Positions 1 to 9,751 of a DNA stretch of 64,000 nucleotides are shown one piece after another. The stretch lies in assembly GCF_947500045.1 (NCBI RefSeq), contig NZ_CANMQQ010000002.1, forward strand, positions 372,001 through 436,000, in the 5' to 3' direction. Source of the stretch: an uncultured Ruegeria sp. (lineage in GTDB: Bacteria > Pseudomonadota > Alphaproteobacteria > Rhodobacterales > Rhodobacteraceae). A program made the position numbers and the translations under genes. A model generated the notes under the pieces. That model had not been told where the DNA came from, did not search any database, and worked only from the letters and a program-made list of their open reading frames with translations. The stretch's first letter is position 1, and each line of letters starts with the position of its first letter.

Positions 1-376
1 TCAGGAAGGCTCCGCATACCCCCATGAGCTGGAAATGGAATAAGGCATGGAAATGCTTGCCCCTGTCATCCCATCCCGATCCGATAGCGTAAAGCACAAT
101 TGGCAGGGCCAGCAAAGCGGTCAACAGAACCATCATCGCCGACATCCGGTCCAGCACCAGCACGATACCGAATGGAGCAGGCCAATCACCCAGCTCATAG
201 ACTTGGATTTCCCCGGTCGTGGCCTGCGAAGTGATGGTCAACGCGATGCCCAACAGCGCCACTACACCTGCAACCGAAAAGATGCGCTGCAGGTCCAGAT
301 GGTATCGCAGGACCATGATGATGAACGGGGCCAGGATCGCGGGAAGGACGATCGGCGCAACGATCCAGTGGTTCAT
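1..376 (-). CDS. mnhD: Na+/H+ antiporter subunit D, MnhD/PhaD (partial, N-terminal part only)
   Basis: The ATG is at 376 and the gene runs off the left edge, so about 125 residues are visible. They are strongly hydrophobic, starting MNHWIVAPIVLPAILAPF, with several predicted membrane spans, as in the N-terminus of MnhD, a proton-pumping subunit related to NuoM/NuoN. The start overlaps the mnhC stop in ATGA (373-376), so the two are translationally coupled. The order mnhAB-mnhC-mnhD is the usual one for the multisubunit cation/proton antiporter (Mnh/Mrp/Pha) of the inner membrane, which exports Na+ or K+ at the expense of the proton gradient. The identity rests on position and on the hydrophobic profile as well as on sequence. 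Confidence 0.85.
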   Translation of the reverse strand, partial: MNHWIVAPIVLPAILAPFIIMVLRYHLDLQRIFSVAGVVALLGIALTITSQATTGEIQVYELGDWPAPFGIVLVLDRMSAMMVLLTALLALPIVLYAIGSGWDDRGKHFHALFHFQLMGVCGAFL

Positions 377-732
377 GCGTCTTCTCCCGGCGCGTCCACG
401 CTGTCGCTTGCGCTCATGTCGATATGGTCATCTTTCGAGGACAGATAGGCCGAAAGCGCGATCATGACGATGACCGCTGTCATCCCGAACGAGATTACGA
501 TGGCCGTCAGTACCAGCGCCTGCGGGAGCGGATCGGTATAGGGCACGTCTTCGTATTTGTTCAAAACGGCTGGTGCATTCAGCGCCAACCGGCCAGTGGC
601 AAACAGGAACACGTTCACGGCATAGGTCAGCAATGACAGGCCAAGAATCACAGGGAACGTCCGTCGACGCAAGATCAGGAAAATCCCGGCGGCAGTCATG
701 ACGCCAACTGCAGAGGCTACGAGCGCTTCCAT
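373..732 (-). CDS. mnhC: Na+/H+ antiporter subunit C, MnhC
   Basis: 119 residues with three predicted membrane helices (about 5-22, 29-50 and 70-92) and a charged tail. The length and layout are typical of the NuoK-like MnhC/PhaC subunit. The conserved stretch around GRLALNAP...DPLPQALVLTAIVI is characteristic of the family. The ATG at 732 overlaps the mnhAB stop by one base, and the gene end overlaps mnhD, so all three are in one operon. MnhC is a structural membrane subunit of the multisubunit Na+/H+ antiporter and is thought to contribute to the ion channel. Confidence 0.95.
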   Translation of the reverse strand: MEALVASAVGVMTAAGIFLILRRRTFPVILGLSLLTYAVNVFLFATGRLALNAPAVLNKYEDVPYTDPLPQALVLTAIVISFGMTAVIVMIALSAYLSSKDDHIDMSASDSVDAPGEDA

Positions 733-3602
733 CAGACCTGCTCCTTCTCTTGTTCTTCTTCAGGAGGGTCGTCCCGCAGAGGGTTGATATCCATCGGGAA
801 TTCCTGCGCCATTCCGGGCTGCCATGCAAAGCGCGACAGGCTGTCGAGTGCCAGCATCACAGCACCCAATACCGCGAGGAAGACGCCGGTATCGAACAGA
901 ATTGCGGTGGCCCATTCGAACTCTTCCAGCGGGGGCCAGTGGATATACCCGAAATCACTGGTCAGGAACGGACGATCATTGAACCAAGCACCCAGACCGG
1001 TGGCGGCGGCAATCAAAACGCCCCAGCCGATGGTACCATGATAATAGAACCGCTGCCGTTCGATGGCCCATGTGTACCCGCTTGCCATGTATTGCATCAG
1101 ATAGGCGATGGCGACGATGAGGCCTGCGATAAATCCGCCTCCGGGCTGATTATGGCCGCGGAAGAAGATGTAGGCGCCAACCATAAGGGCGATGGGCATC
1201 ATAACCCGCGTGGCGACAACCATCATTAGCGGGTGCGAGTCGCCCGATTGCGGCCAATGCGGTTTGCGGTTCAGCAGGTAGCCGCGCACGTTGGTGCCCA
1301 GTACCGACTCGGTCAGGGCGAAGATGATTAGCGCGGCGATGCCCAGCACGATGATCTCGCCAAAGGTATCAAAGCCCCGGAAGTCGACGAGGATCACATT
1401 CACGACGTTGGTGCCCCCGCCGCCTTTGTACGAGTTGGCCAAATGAAACTCTGAAATCGTGGGAAAGGCGAAATCCCGCATCATCAGGGCGTAGATCAAC
1501 GCGCCCGAGCCGATACCGGCGACAACTGAAATCGCGGCATCGCGCCAGCGGCGGGCCGCGCTGCTGTCCCATGGTGTTTCGGTCGGTAGGAAGTTCAACG
1601 AAAGCAGCAGCAAGATCATCGTCACGACCTCGACCGAGATCTGGGTTAGCGCCAGATCAGGTGCCGAGAGGTAGTTGAAGGCCATGGAAATGATCAGGCC
1701 AACCACTCCGATCAACACCAGCGAAAGCAGCCGGTTGCGGTGGAACCACATGATTGCCAGCGTCGCACCCACTAGGCAAATCCAGCCCACAATCGGGATC
1801 GGTTGCGCTGGCAGTGGAATGCGCGTTTCAACACCAATTGTACCAGTCGAGTAGGCGTAGTAGCCAAGCCCGACCGTGAACGCGACAAAGATGATGGCGT
1901 AGCGGCTGATCACGCCATTATGCAGCTCATCTGTAAACCAACGGCTGATGCGGGTCAGTGCCCCGATGATCGCCTCGAATATCACCTTAGCCTCGGGTCG
2001 AGGCAGCGCATTCCAAAGCCGTTCACCGCGTTTGTGCAGCGACAACAGGAACAGGCCGCCCAACGTCGCGACCGCGGACATATAAAGCGCGGGCGTGAAG
2101 CCGTGCCACAGCTTCAGTGAATAATAGGGCAGCTTTTCGCCACCAATCACGGCACTGGATACAACCGCGACCAGCGGGCCGACGATGGCCGCCGAATAAA
2201 GGCCGATCACAACAACCAGGACCACAAGGAAAGCTGGCGCCAACCAAAGACCAACAGGCGGGTCATGTGGATGCGCGGGATAGTCTTCCCGCGCAGGCCC
2301 CAGGAACACGTGACCGACAAAGCGGAAGGAATAGGCTGCAGAGAATAGTGCTGCCAGCAGCGCCAGCCCTGGCACCAGATAGTGCGAATGCAGCCAGGTG
2401 GTGTGAACCGTCTCTTCAAGCATCATCTCTTTCGAGAGGAACCCGTTCAACGGTGGCAGCCCGGCCATCGACAGGGCCGCGATGGTGCCGATCGTAAAGG
2501 TGATTGGCATCAGGTGGCGCAGCCCACCCAGTCGTTTGATATCACGCGTCCCGGTTTCGTGGTCAATGATACCGGCAGTCATGAAGAGGGCGGCCTTGAA
2601 GGTCGCGTGGTTGATGATGTGGAAGATGGCGGCAACCGCCGCAATCTTGGTGCCAAAACCCAGCAGCATCGTCACCAGACCCAGATGAGAGACCGTCGAA
2701 AACGCCAGCAACGCCTTAAGATCATCTTTGAACAGCGCAATCACCGCGCCCAGCAGCATGGTGACCAGTCCGGTCGTCGCCACGATATAGAACCAAGCAT
2801 CGGTGCCCGCCAGAACGGGCCACATCCGCGCCATCAGGAACAGCCCGGCCTTCACCATGGTGGCCGAGTGCAGATAGGCTGAAACCGGGGTAGGCGCGGC
2901 CATGGCGTGTGGCAGCCAGAAATGGAATGGGAACTGCGCGGATTTGGTAAAGCACCCCAAAAGGATCAGGATCAGTGCAGGCAGATAATAGGGCGAGGCC
3001 TGTATCAGCTCCTTGTTTTGCAGGATATCGCTCAGGTCATAGGATCCTACGATGTTACCCAGGATCAGCATTCCGGCGATCATCGCAAGACCACCTGAAC
3101 CGGTAACAGCCAGCGCCATGCGCGCACCTTGCCGCCCCTCGGGCAGGTGCTTCCAATATCCGATTAGAAGAAATGAACTGAGTGACGTAAGCTCCCAAAA
3201 AATAAGCAAAAGAAGGATATTGTCAGATAGAACGATCCCGACCATCGCACCCTGAAACAGCAACAGATAGGTATAGAACTGCCCCATCGGATCTTCGCGT
3301 GACAGGTAGAACCGGGCATAGAGGATTATCAGCAGGCCAATGCCAAGGATCAGCAGCGCAAACAGAAACCCCAGCCCGTCGAGCATGAAATTTGCGTTCA
3401 GGCCCAGCCCCGGTATCCAGTCGAACCGCGCGGTCACCACGTCTCCGCGCATCACGCTTGGGATGTGGATCAGCAATCCCATAAGAGCCAGGAACGTGGT
3501 CAACCCCGCCGCCGATGCCGCTGCGTTTCGTCCTGCCCGGATCAGCAGGGCTGGAAAGACAGCTCCGAGGAAGGGAAGGGCCGCGATAAGGAATAGGGAC
3601 AA
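732..3602 (-). CDS. mnhA: Fused Na+/H+ antiporter subunit A/B, MnhAB (PhaAB type)
   Basis: About 956 residues. The first ~500 form a NuoL-like proton-conducting domain with the conserved KSAQFPFHFWLPHAM segment. A second membrane block follows (~600-780, the MnhA-specific extension). The last ~150 residues are an MnhB domain carrying the RGHNQPGGGFIAGL motif. This A-B fusion is known from the Pha systems of rhizobia. No ATG precedes the conserved region. A TTG at 3602 is preceded at 8 nt by GGAG and begins the protein at LSLFLIAALPF. An upstream TTG at 3629 lacks a visible ribosome binding site, so I prefer 3602. It is the first gene of the mnhAB-C-D operon. Confidence 0.93.
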   Translation of the reverse strand: MSLFLIAALPFLGAVFPALLIRAGRNAAASAAGLTTFLALMGLLIHIPSVMRGDVVTARFDWIPGLGLNANFMLDGLGFLFALLILGIGLLIILYARFYLSREDPMGQFYTYLLLFQGAMVGIVLSDNILLLLIFWELTSLSSFLLIGYWKHLPEGRQGARMALAVTGSGGLAMIAGMLILGNIVGSYDLSDILQNKELIQASPYYLPALILILLGCFTKSAQFPFHFWLPHAMAAPTPVSAYLHSATMVKAGLFLMARMWPVLAGTDAWFYIVATTGLVTMLLGAVIALFKDDLKALLAFSTVSHLGLVTMLLGFGTKIAAVAAIFHIINHATFKAALFMTAGIIDHETGTRDIKRLGGLRHLMPITFTIGTIAALSMAGLPPLNGFLSKEMMLEETVHTTWLHSHYLVPGLALLAALFSAAYSFRFVGHVFLGPAREDYPAHPHDPPVGLWLAPAFLVVLVVVIGLYSAAIVGPLVAVVSSAVIGGEKLPYYSLKLWHGFTPALYMSAVATLGGLFLLSLHKRGERLWNALPRPEAKVIFEAIIGALTRISRWFTDELHNGVISRYAIIFVAFTVGLGYYAYSTGTIGVETRIPLPAQPIPIVGWICLVGATLAIMWFHRNRLLSLVLIGVVGLIISMAFNYLSAPDLALTQISVEVVTMILLLLSLNFLPTETPWDSSAARRWRDAAISVVAGIGSGALIYALMMRDFAFPTISEFHLANSYKGGGGTNVVNVILVDFRGFDTFGEIIVLGIAALIIFALTESVLGTNVRGYLLNRKPHWPQSGDSHPLMMVVATRVMMPIALMVGAYIFFRGHNQPGGGFIAGLIVAIAYLMQYMASGYTWAIERQRFYYHGTIGWGVLIAAATGLGAWFNDRPFLTSDFGYIHWPPLEEFEWATAILFDTGVFLAVLGAVMLALDSLSRFAWQPGMAQEFPMDINPLRDDPPEEEQEKEQV

Positions 3603-3841
3603 GTGCGATACTCCGATCTGGGCGGTCAAGATGACTGATTTGCTAGGGATAATTTATTGACTGCTCGGAAATTGCAAGGTTTTGAAAGGTTTTAAAGGAC
3701 ACATATTGGGTAGGAGTTACCTGCTTTGGTGTTATTTACCAGCGAGATAATGACGTGAACTTGATCTGGTGGTCGAATTTCCCGAAAGCGCTACGATTTT
3801 GCGTGTGATAAATACAACCTGTTACTGCAGGAGAACGCCGT

Positions 3842-4312
3842 ATGGCGGATACGAATAACCGTACCCGAAGGTGGGTTGTGCTGGGCGGAATCGCTGCCAT
3901 TGGCGCGGGATTCGCGATACGCGAATACCGGTTGATTCCGCAGGATTATTCGGGCGATCAACTGGATGTCGCCAAGGCCCATCAGAAGGCAGTAGCGGGG
4001 GACATTCTTTTGGTGGATATTCGCACTCCGCGCGAATGGCGCGCCACTGGCATTGGTCAGGGCGCACAGCCGCTGGACATGCGTCGCGAGGATTTCGTGC
4101 AAGCGCTGGCGCAGCTGACGGATGGCAATACTTCAGCTCCTGTTGCGTTGATCTGTGCCCGTGGGGTCCGGTCGGCGCGGTTGAGCAATCAACTCACTAA
4201 AGCTGGTTTTACAAATGTCATTGACGTGCCCGAGGGGATGCTTGGCTCGGCCGCTGGGCCGGGTTGGGTGCGCGCCGGGTTACCGGTTGAGGCTTTTTCA
4301 GAGGGGACGTGA
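3842..4312 (+). CDS. Membrane-anchored rhodanese-domain protein
   Basis: 156 residues. A single N-terminal hydrophobic segment (residues ~11-26) after a basic start suggests an anchor with the domain facing the periplasm. The rest is one rhodanese fold. The VDIRTPREW block (58-66) and the active-site loop CARGVRS (105-111), with C105 as the persulfide-forming cysteine, are intact. An AGGAG ribosome binding site lies 8 nt before the ATG. The gene overlaps the next one at TGATG (4310-4314). The sulfur acceptor cannot be read from the sequence. Single-domain rhodaneses often supply or move sulfane sulfur. Confidence 0.88.
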   Translation: MADTNNRTRRWVVLGGIAAIGAGFAIREYRLIPQDYSGDQLDVAKAHQKAVAGDILLVDIRTPREWRATGIGQGAQPLDMRREDFVQALAQLTDGNTSAPVALICARGVRSARLSNQLTKAGFTNVIDVPEGMLGSAAGPGWVRAGLPVEAFSEGT

Positions 4313-5136
4313 TGAAGACGCATTACTGGGTGTCATTCTGCCTGGCAGTTGCGGGGCAAGCGGCGCTTGCCGCGTGTGGACCAGACGAGGGAACTTGTGA
4401 AACCACCTCGGGTGAGTATCACATCGAACTCCCGGACGCTGACAACCCGCCTTTGGTGGTTTTCCTGCACGGGTATGGCGGAAGTGGCAGCGGAACCATG
4501 AATAACCGCGGTATGGTCGCCCCTTTGATCGCGCGCGGCTATGCCGTGATGGCGCCTGAAGGTCTGGAACGGCCCGACCGTGGCGGCACCAAAAGCTGGA
4601 ACTTCTACCCTGGTTTCGGAGATCGTAATGAGACGGCGTTTCTAAACGAAGCGGTCGAAGATGCGGCACAGCGGTTCGGTATCGACAGCGATCGAGTGGT
4701 TTTAGGTGGATTCTCAGCCGGGGGTTTTATGGTAAACTATCTCGCCTGCGAAGCGCCCGAAACCTTTTCGGCCTACGTGCCTGTTTCAGGCGGATTCTGG
4801 CGTCCGCACCCCGAGGCCTGTGAGGGACCGGTTCGGATGTTCCACACCCATGGCTGGACCGACAATGTGGTGCCGCTTGAGGGTCGTCTTCTGGGCGGAG
4901 GAATGTACCATCAAGGTGATATCTTCGCAGGATTGGAAATCTGGCGCATTGCCAATGAATGTGTTGATACCAAACCCAGCGGGTTTTCAACCACGGGCCA
5001 GTTCATGCGTCGGAACTGGATGGGTTGCGCTGAAGGCAGCGCACTGGAATTTGCATTGTTCCCCGGCGGTCATACTGTACCCAAAGGTTGGGCCGACATG
5101 ATGGTGGATTGGTACGAAGGGTTGCCCGGCAGCTGA
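4312..5136 (+). CDS. Secreted alpha/beta hydrolase, LpqC / PHB-depolymerase-like esterase
   Basis: 274 residues from the ATG at 4312, which shares one base with the rhodanese stop. A GTG at 4309 is also possible. The N-terminus is a signal peptide ending LAAC (19-22), which fits a lipobox, so it may be a lipoprotein. Alternatively, signal peptidase I could cut before the cysteine. Catalytic features of the family are all present: the oxyanion motif HGYGGSG (53-59), nucleophile GFSAGG (S135), D184 in the GWTDNVVPL region and H255 in GGHTVPKGW. Many cysteines suggest disulfides in the periplasm. The substrate is unknown; esterase or feruloyl-esterase-like activity is likely. Its stop (5136) directly abuts the stop of convergent opgH (5137). 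Confidence 0.85.
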   Translation: MKTHYWVSFCLAVAGQAALAACGPDEGTCETTSGEYHIELPDADNPPLVVFLHGYGGSGSGTMNNRGMVAPLIARGYAVMAPEGLERPDRGGTKSWNFYPGFGDRNETAFLNEAVEDAAQRFGIDSDRVVLGGFSAGGFMVNYLACEAPETFSAYVPVSGGFWRPHPEACEGPVRMFHTHGWTDNVVPLEGRLLGGGMYHQGDIFAGLEIWRIANECVDTKPSGFSTTGQFMRRNWMGCAEGSALEFALFPGGHTVPKGWADMMVDWYEGLPGS

Positions 5137-7008
5137 TTATTCTGCCGGGGTGACGATGCCCTTGCCCTCGATCACGCGTTTCAGCTCATCTCGATAGCGG
5201 CGGGCCGAGCGTGTGATGGCGGGCTCGCTGAAATCTTCACGCATTCCGACCATGCGGCGCGCAGCGCCCGCCGATACGCCGCTGAGTGCAGACAGCGGGA
5301 TCGCCAGCGCAAGGCTGATTGCAATCGGGGCCAGCCAGACCGAAACCAGGCCGGCAAGGATACCAACACCCAGCGCCGCGCCGCTGACGGTTTCCAACGC
5401 GTGGCACAGTATCAGCGTGCGCAACCCATAGCTGCCGCCGTCACGGGCCTGCGGGGACCAGCCCTTTTGGATACCAAAAGCGGTGCGGAATACGGCGATC
5501 ATCTGTTGCACCATTAGAATGGGAGCATAGAGGATCGACAGGACAACCTCGGATAGAAACGAGGTGAAGAACTTGCGCGTTCCGCCAAAATCGGAATAAC
5601 GCACACCGCTGAGCGGCAGGGCTGCCACGCCCAGAACTTTGGGGGCCAGCAACATGGCGTACATCACCAGAATGATCAGCACATGGCGCGTCTCGGACAT
5701 CTCGGGCCATTGCGGGAACAACGGGTTGTCCGGGCTGAAATAATGCAGGACCGAGGCTTCTTCCCCCTGACCGATCAGTGCCCACATCACCAGCAGGGCA
5801 AACCACAGCGGTGACATCAGATATCCCACTGCGCCGTGGAACATGTGGAACCGTGACACAGCCCGGAACCCGGTCGAACCCAGCAGTTTCAAGTGCTGCA
5901 GGTTGCCCTGACACCAGCGGCGATCGCGCATGGCGTGGTCGATAAGGGTGGGTGGTGTCTCTTCATACGAGCCGCGGATACGCGGGAGGAAACGCACGGC
6001 CCATCCGGCGCGGCGCAACAGACCGGCCTCGACGAAATCGTGGCTCATGATCAGCTTGTCCTGCCCGCTGAGCGATCGCAGTTTGGGCAGACCAGCACTT
6101 GATGCAAATGCGCGGGTGCGAATGATGGCATTGTGGCCCCAATAGTTGCCCTCTTGCCCGCACCACCGTGCAAGGCCTTCGGCAAAGGCAATCCCATAGA
6201 CGCCATTGGCGAACTGCTGCATTCGGGCAAAGACCGATTGCGCGCCGATTAGTTGCGGATAGCTTTGGATCAGTCCCGCGCGGGGGTCGCGCGCCAGCGC
6301 GTCGGTCAGACGCCTAATTGCGCGACCGGTCATCAGGCTGTCGGCATCCAGCACCAGCATCGCGTCCCAATCCGCGCCCCAACGGCTGACCCAATCTGCG
6401 ATGTTGCCCACCTTGCGATCGGTGTTCGCGGGACGTCGGCGGTAGTAGAGCTCAAGGCCTGGCGCCAAGGTTGTCCGCATTGCTTCGACGCTGGCCTGTT
6501 CTTGTGCCGCGATCTCGGGGTCGCGCGTGTCGGACAGAATGAACATCGCATAGTGGTGCTGATCACCGCGTTTCTGTAGGTCCTCAAGCATCGTGCGGGC
6601 GTTACCCAGCACGTTCCATGGCACCTCGTTATAGACGGGTGTCAATAGCGCCACGCGCAAGGGTTGCAGACGGCCTTCACGTTTTGGCTGTTCCTGTCGG
6701 GACAGCGAGACCATGCCCAACAATACGGTGCAGACGGTAAAAGAAATCCAGAAGAAGTTGAACGAGATCAGCGTCAGCAGGATGGCTTCGACCAGATTGA
6801 TCCCTTCGGCGCTGAACCAATCGGACATGACCCAGAGCAAGCCCAGAGCCGCGGCCATCGCCGGAGAGAAAGCCAGCGCACGCCAGAACCCGGCAGAAAC
6901 TTTCCGACCGCCCGCAGGCACTTGCGCGTCACGAAATCCTTGCGCAAAGTTCTGCGCTGGCATCGCCAGCGGGGCCTCTGGCGGCATGATATGAAGATCG
7001 CGGCTCAT
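5137..7008 (-). CDS. opgH: Glucans biosynthesis glucosyltransferase H
   Basis: 623 residues. An inner-membrane family 2 glycosyltransferase that polymerises UDP-glucose into the beta-glucan backbone of osmoregulated periplasmic glucans. Visible motifs are TPVYNE (123-128), the DADS metal/nucleotide motif (221-224) and RRWCQGN (363-369), with membrane spans at ~45-105 and several after ~380. I chose the ATG at 7008 because it forms an ATGA overlap with the opgG stop. The longer frame starts with TTG at 7017. It is shorter than E. coli OpgH (about 850 residues), mainly at the N-terminus, as is usual for Rhodobacter-type proteins. It is the last gene of the opgC-opgG-opgH operon. Confidence 0.95.
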   Translation of the reverse strand: MSRDLHIMPPEAPLAMPAQNFAQGFRDAQVPAGGRKVSAGFWRALAFSPAMAAALGLLWVMSDWFSAEGINLVEAILLTLISFNFFWISFTVCTVLLGMVSLSRQEQPKREGRLQPLRVALLTPVYNEVPWNVLGNARTMLEDLQKRGDQHHYAMFILSDTRDPEIAAQEQASVEAMRTTLAPGLELYYRRRPANTDRKVGNIADWVSRWGADWDAMLVLDADSLMTGRAIRRLTDALARDPRAGLIQSYPQLIGAQSVFARMQQFANGVYGIAFAEGLARWCGQEGNYWGHNAIIRTRAFASSAGLPKLRSLSGQDKLIMSHDFVEAGLLRRAGWAVRFLPRIRGSYEETPPTLIDHAMRDRRWCQGNLQHLKLLGSTGFRAVSRFHMFHGAVGYLMSPLWFALLVMWALIGQGEEASVLHYFSPDNPLFPQWPEMSETRHVLIILVMYAMLLAPKVLGVAALPLSGVRYSDFGGTRKFFTSFLSEVVLSILYAPILMVQQMIAVFRTAFGIQKGWSPQARDGGSYGLRTLILCHALETVSGAALGVGILAGLVSVWLAPIAISLALAIPLSALSGVSAGAARRMVGMREDFSEPAITRSARRYRDELKRVIEGKGIVTPAE

Positions 7009-8504
7009 GAAGTCCAACGGTAAAGCCAGACTTCAGAGGCCGGCTGTTTGTCTTTCAACAGCTGCGCGCGCAGCTCCACGTGGTTTCGTTCACCCGATTC
7101 GAACGAGAATGCCAGTCGCAGACCGCCTGTGTCGGGATTACGCTGCAGCACACCGTCAGACGTTTCGGCATGCGGCGAATCCACGAAGACGGTGATTGCA
7201 TCGAGGTCATCGAACAGATCGCTGTCTTCAAAATCGATCACGGCAAGACGGCCATCGCCAAAGGTATTGTCGCCCATCGCGGTGTTGATCACGCGCGGCA
7301 TTGGTGTGCGTTGGGGCTCCTCCCCCCAGACCAGACGATACGAGAGGTCAATTTGACTGCCCGCAATGTAAGGCTGCATCGGGCGCCAATAGGCGACGAT
7401 GTTGTCATAGATCTCCTGATCCGCCGGAATTTCAACTAGCGTGACAGTACCTTTGCCCCAATCTTCATTGGGCTCGACCCACAGACCGGGGCGTTTGTGG
7501 TAATTCGCCTCAAGGTCTGCATAGTCCGAGAACTCTCGCTTTCGCTGCATCAGACCAAATCCGCGTGGATTGGTATCCACGAAAGACGAGATTTGCAGTC
7601 GGGTCGGGTTTGCCAACGGCCGCCACAGGACTTCTCCGGCACCATTGCGGATTAACAGACCATCGCTGTCATGTACGGCGGGGCGAAAATCGTCGAAGCG
7701 GCTGTGGTTGGTTTGGTCAAACAGGAACATCGATGTGCCGGGCGCGATACCGACATGGGTCAGTTCGGTGCGCGGAAACAGCGTAGCCTCGACATTCATC
7801 TCGCAATCCGCACCGGCGGTGACGTCGAAGCGGTACGCGCCGGTGACGCTGGGGCTGTCCATCAGAGCGTGCACAACCATAGCGCGCTGACCCGGTTTGG
7901 GGCGTTCCAGCCAGAACCGGATGAATTCTGGGAACTCCTCACCATCCGGATCGCCGGTCTTCAGCGCCAGACCACGGGCGGACAGGCCATACACCTCGTG
8001 TAAGCCGATGGCGCGGAAATAGCTGGCGCCCTGCCAGACGCAGAACTCATCGGTTTTGCCGGGACGGTGCATTTCGGTGCGTAGGCGCAGGCCGGAAAAG
8101 CCCAGCGTGTCGTCGATGGGCAGCTCGGGCACGTCCTCGGATTTGTCAAACATTGCCAGATCGAAGGCGACAGGTGTGCTGATCCCGTCCTCGACCGTCG
8201 AAACCTTCACGGTGCGTGGGAAATACAGGCCCGGGGTAAAGAAATCGACGTTGAAGGGCGTCTCGGTCTCGTACCAAAGCGCACGGTCCAGCCGGAATCG
8301 GATTGAGCGATATTGCTGGTACGTCAGGTCCTGCCATTCCTGTGGAACCATCTCACGCTCGGCATAGTCGCGGCTGGCTAGATCGCGGGCCATGGCAATG
8401 ACATCTTCCCGGCTAAACGGAGTCTCACCACCCGTGGCGTATGCTGCCGGGGCGAGGGCCAAAGCGGTTGATGAGGCCAGAAATGCGCGACGAGTAAAAT
8501 TCAT
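7005..8504 (-). CDS. opgG: Glucan biosynthesis protein G (periplasmic)
   Basis: 499 residues from the ATG at 8504, which has a GAAGAA purine stretch just upstream and forms an ATGA overlap with the opgC stop. The N-terminus MNFTRRAFLASSTALALAP is a twin-arginine signal peptide. The body matches the OpgG/OpgD family: an immunoglobulin/galectin-like domain following a large beta-sandwich, with blocks such as FSREDVIAMARDLA and FGLMQRKREF. OpgG acts in the periplasm on nascent beta-glucan made by OpgH; recent work on the family shows beta-glucanase activity. The longer frame to 8537 would bury the Tat signal and is rejected. Confidence 0.95.
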   Translation of the reverse strand: MNFTRRAFLASSTALALAPAAYATGGETPFSREDVIAMARDLASRDYAEREMVPQEWQDLTYQQYRSIRFRLDRALWYETETPFNVDFFTPGLYFPRTVKVSTVEDGISTPVAFDLAMFDKSEDVPELPIDDTLGFSGLRLRTEMHRPGKTDEFCVWQGASYFRAIGLHEVYGLSARGLALKTGDPDGEEFPEFIRFWLERPKPGQRAMVVHALMDSPSVTGAYRFDVTAGADCEMNVEATLFPRTELTHVGIAPGTSMFLFDQTNHSRFDDFRPAVHDSDGLLIRNGAGEVLWRPLANPTRLQISSFVDTNPRGFGLMQRKREFSDYADLEANYHKRPGLWVEPNEDWGKGTVTLVEIPADQEIYDNIVAYWRPMQPYIAGSQIDLSYRLVWGEEPQRTPMPRVINTAMGDNTFGDGRLAVIDFEDSDLFDDLDAITVFVDSPHAETSDGVLQRNPDTGGLRLAFSFESGERNHVELRAQLLKDKQPASEVWLYRWTS

Positions 8505-9718
8505 TTCTTCGATTTCCAAGGATGAGACTTGAACCAAGCGGCCAGATAAGCCACGCCGATGATCATGGCAAAGCCAATCATGTTAGCAGCGAAAACACTG
8601 GCAACATCCCGCCCACTCAGATCCAGTCCGACGCCGATAAGCCGTGCTGCAGCCATGGAAAATACGAACACCGCAAGCGATTGCTGCCCGACCTTGGTGA
8701 TGACGGTCAGCAGGGATTGCCACACCTTGGCGGCTGCCCCTTGGCCGGTCGCGATCAGACGATGGCCATGCTCACCCGCGATCACCCAGCCCAGATATGC
8801 CAGCGAAAGGAAATGCAGATAACGGAACAAGCCAAAGTCGGTCTTGTTGCGGAATTCTTTTGTTACCGGCCAGACCTTGCGGATTTCGTCAGCCAGATCG
8901 GGTGCTACCGCATTGATCCATGTGAAAACCTTCCACGAGCCAAACGGCATCGAGAGAATCAGGAACAGGACCGCTGCCCAGATCAAGGTTTTCGACACCG
9001 GAGGGGCCGGAATCCAGCCACGCATGAAGGCGAATCCGGTGAAGAACAGCAATTGCCAGCCGAATGGGTTGAAGAACCACTGGCGATCCGACCAAGGCTC
9101 GGCAGGCAGATCAAGGTAATCGTATTGAGCGACAAGCCAGATCGTGACCGAAGCCAATGCGACCGCCCAGAACCCGATGCGATGGAGCCCCATGAACAGC
9201 GGCATCATCGCCAGCACCACCAGATACATCGGCAGGATGTCAAAGTAGTTGGGCACATAGGTCAAAGTGAACAGCCCCACGATCTGCGAGGCAGGGTCAT
9301 TGAAGAAATGCTGCAGGTTCAGGGATGAGACATAGGTTTTCTCGAATAATCCCGACTGATCCAACGCGGCCATGGTCATGGCGACGAAGAAGAAGAGGCA
9401 GATATGGGCCCAGTAGACCTGCCAGATGCGGAAACTCACGCGCGCAGTGCCCAACCACCAGCCCTTGCGCAGAAAGGCGCCGCCAAATGCAATTGCCGAG
9501 GCCATGCCCGAGCAGAAAACGAAAATTTCAGTCGCGTCTGAGAATCCGAACCGCGCGGGAATCCACTTGGCCCACGGATCGTTCGGGATATGGGCAATCA
9601 GGATGATGAACATCGCGATGCCGCGATAGAAATCCAGACGCGGATCGCGCGTGCGGGCAGGGGCAGCAGTCTGGGACGCCACCGGAGCAAAATCAGAAGC
9701 GGGCGATGCAGTCGCCAT
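8501..9718 (-). CDS. opgC: OpgC-family glucan-modifying membrane protein
   Basis: 405 residues with about ten membrane helices. The sequence near residue 25 (RDPRLDFYRGIAMFIILIAH) and the SDATEIFVFCSGMASA block are those of the OpgC family, related to acyltransferase 3 proteins. In Rhodobacter sphaeroides OpgC succinylates periplasmic glucans. The same role is inferred here from the neighbours opgG and opgH, which follow with 4-nt overlaps. A ribosome binding site AAGGACAG precedes the ATG. A proline/alanine-rich cytoplasmic leader (1-22) precedes the first helix. The upstream TTC38-like gene lies 33 nt away on the same strand and may be cotranscribed. Confidence 0.88.
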   Translation of the reverse strand: MATASPASDFAPVASQTAAPARTRDPRLDFYRGIAMFIILIAHIPNDPWAKWIPARFGFSDATEIFVFCSGMASAIAFGGAFLRKGWWLGTARVSFRIWQVYWAHICLFFFVAMTMAALDQSGLFEKTYVSSLNLQHFFNDPASQIVGLFTLTYVPNYFDILPMYLVVLAMMPLFMGLHRIGFWAVALASVTIWLVAQYDYLDLPAEPWSDRQWFFNPFGWQLLFFTGFAFMRGWIPAPPVSKTLIWAAVLFLILSMPFGSWKVFTWINAVAPDLADEIRKVWPVTKEFRNKTDFGLFRYLHFLSLAYLGWVIAGEHGHRLIATGQGAAAKVWQSLLTVITKVGQQSLAVFVFSMAAARLIGVGLDLSGRDVASVFAANMIGFAMIIGVAYLAAWFKSHPWKSKK

Positions 9719-9751
9719 ACAAGTTCTGTCCTTCTTGGTCTTTTTTTGTTG

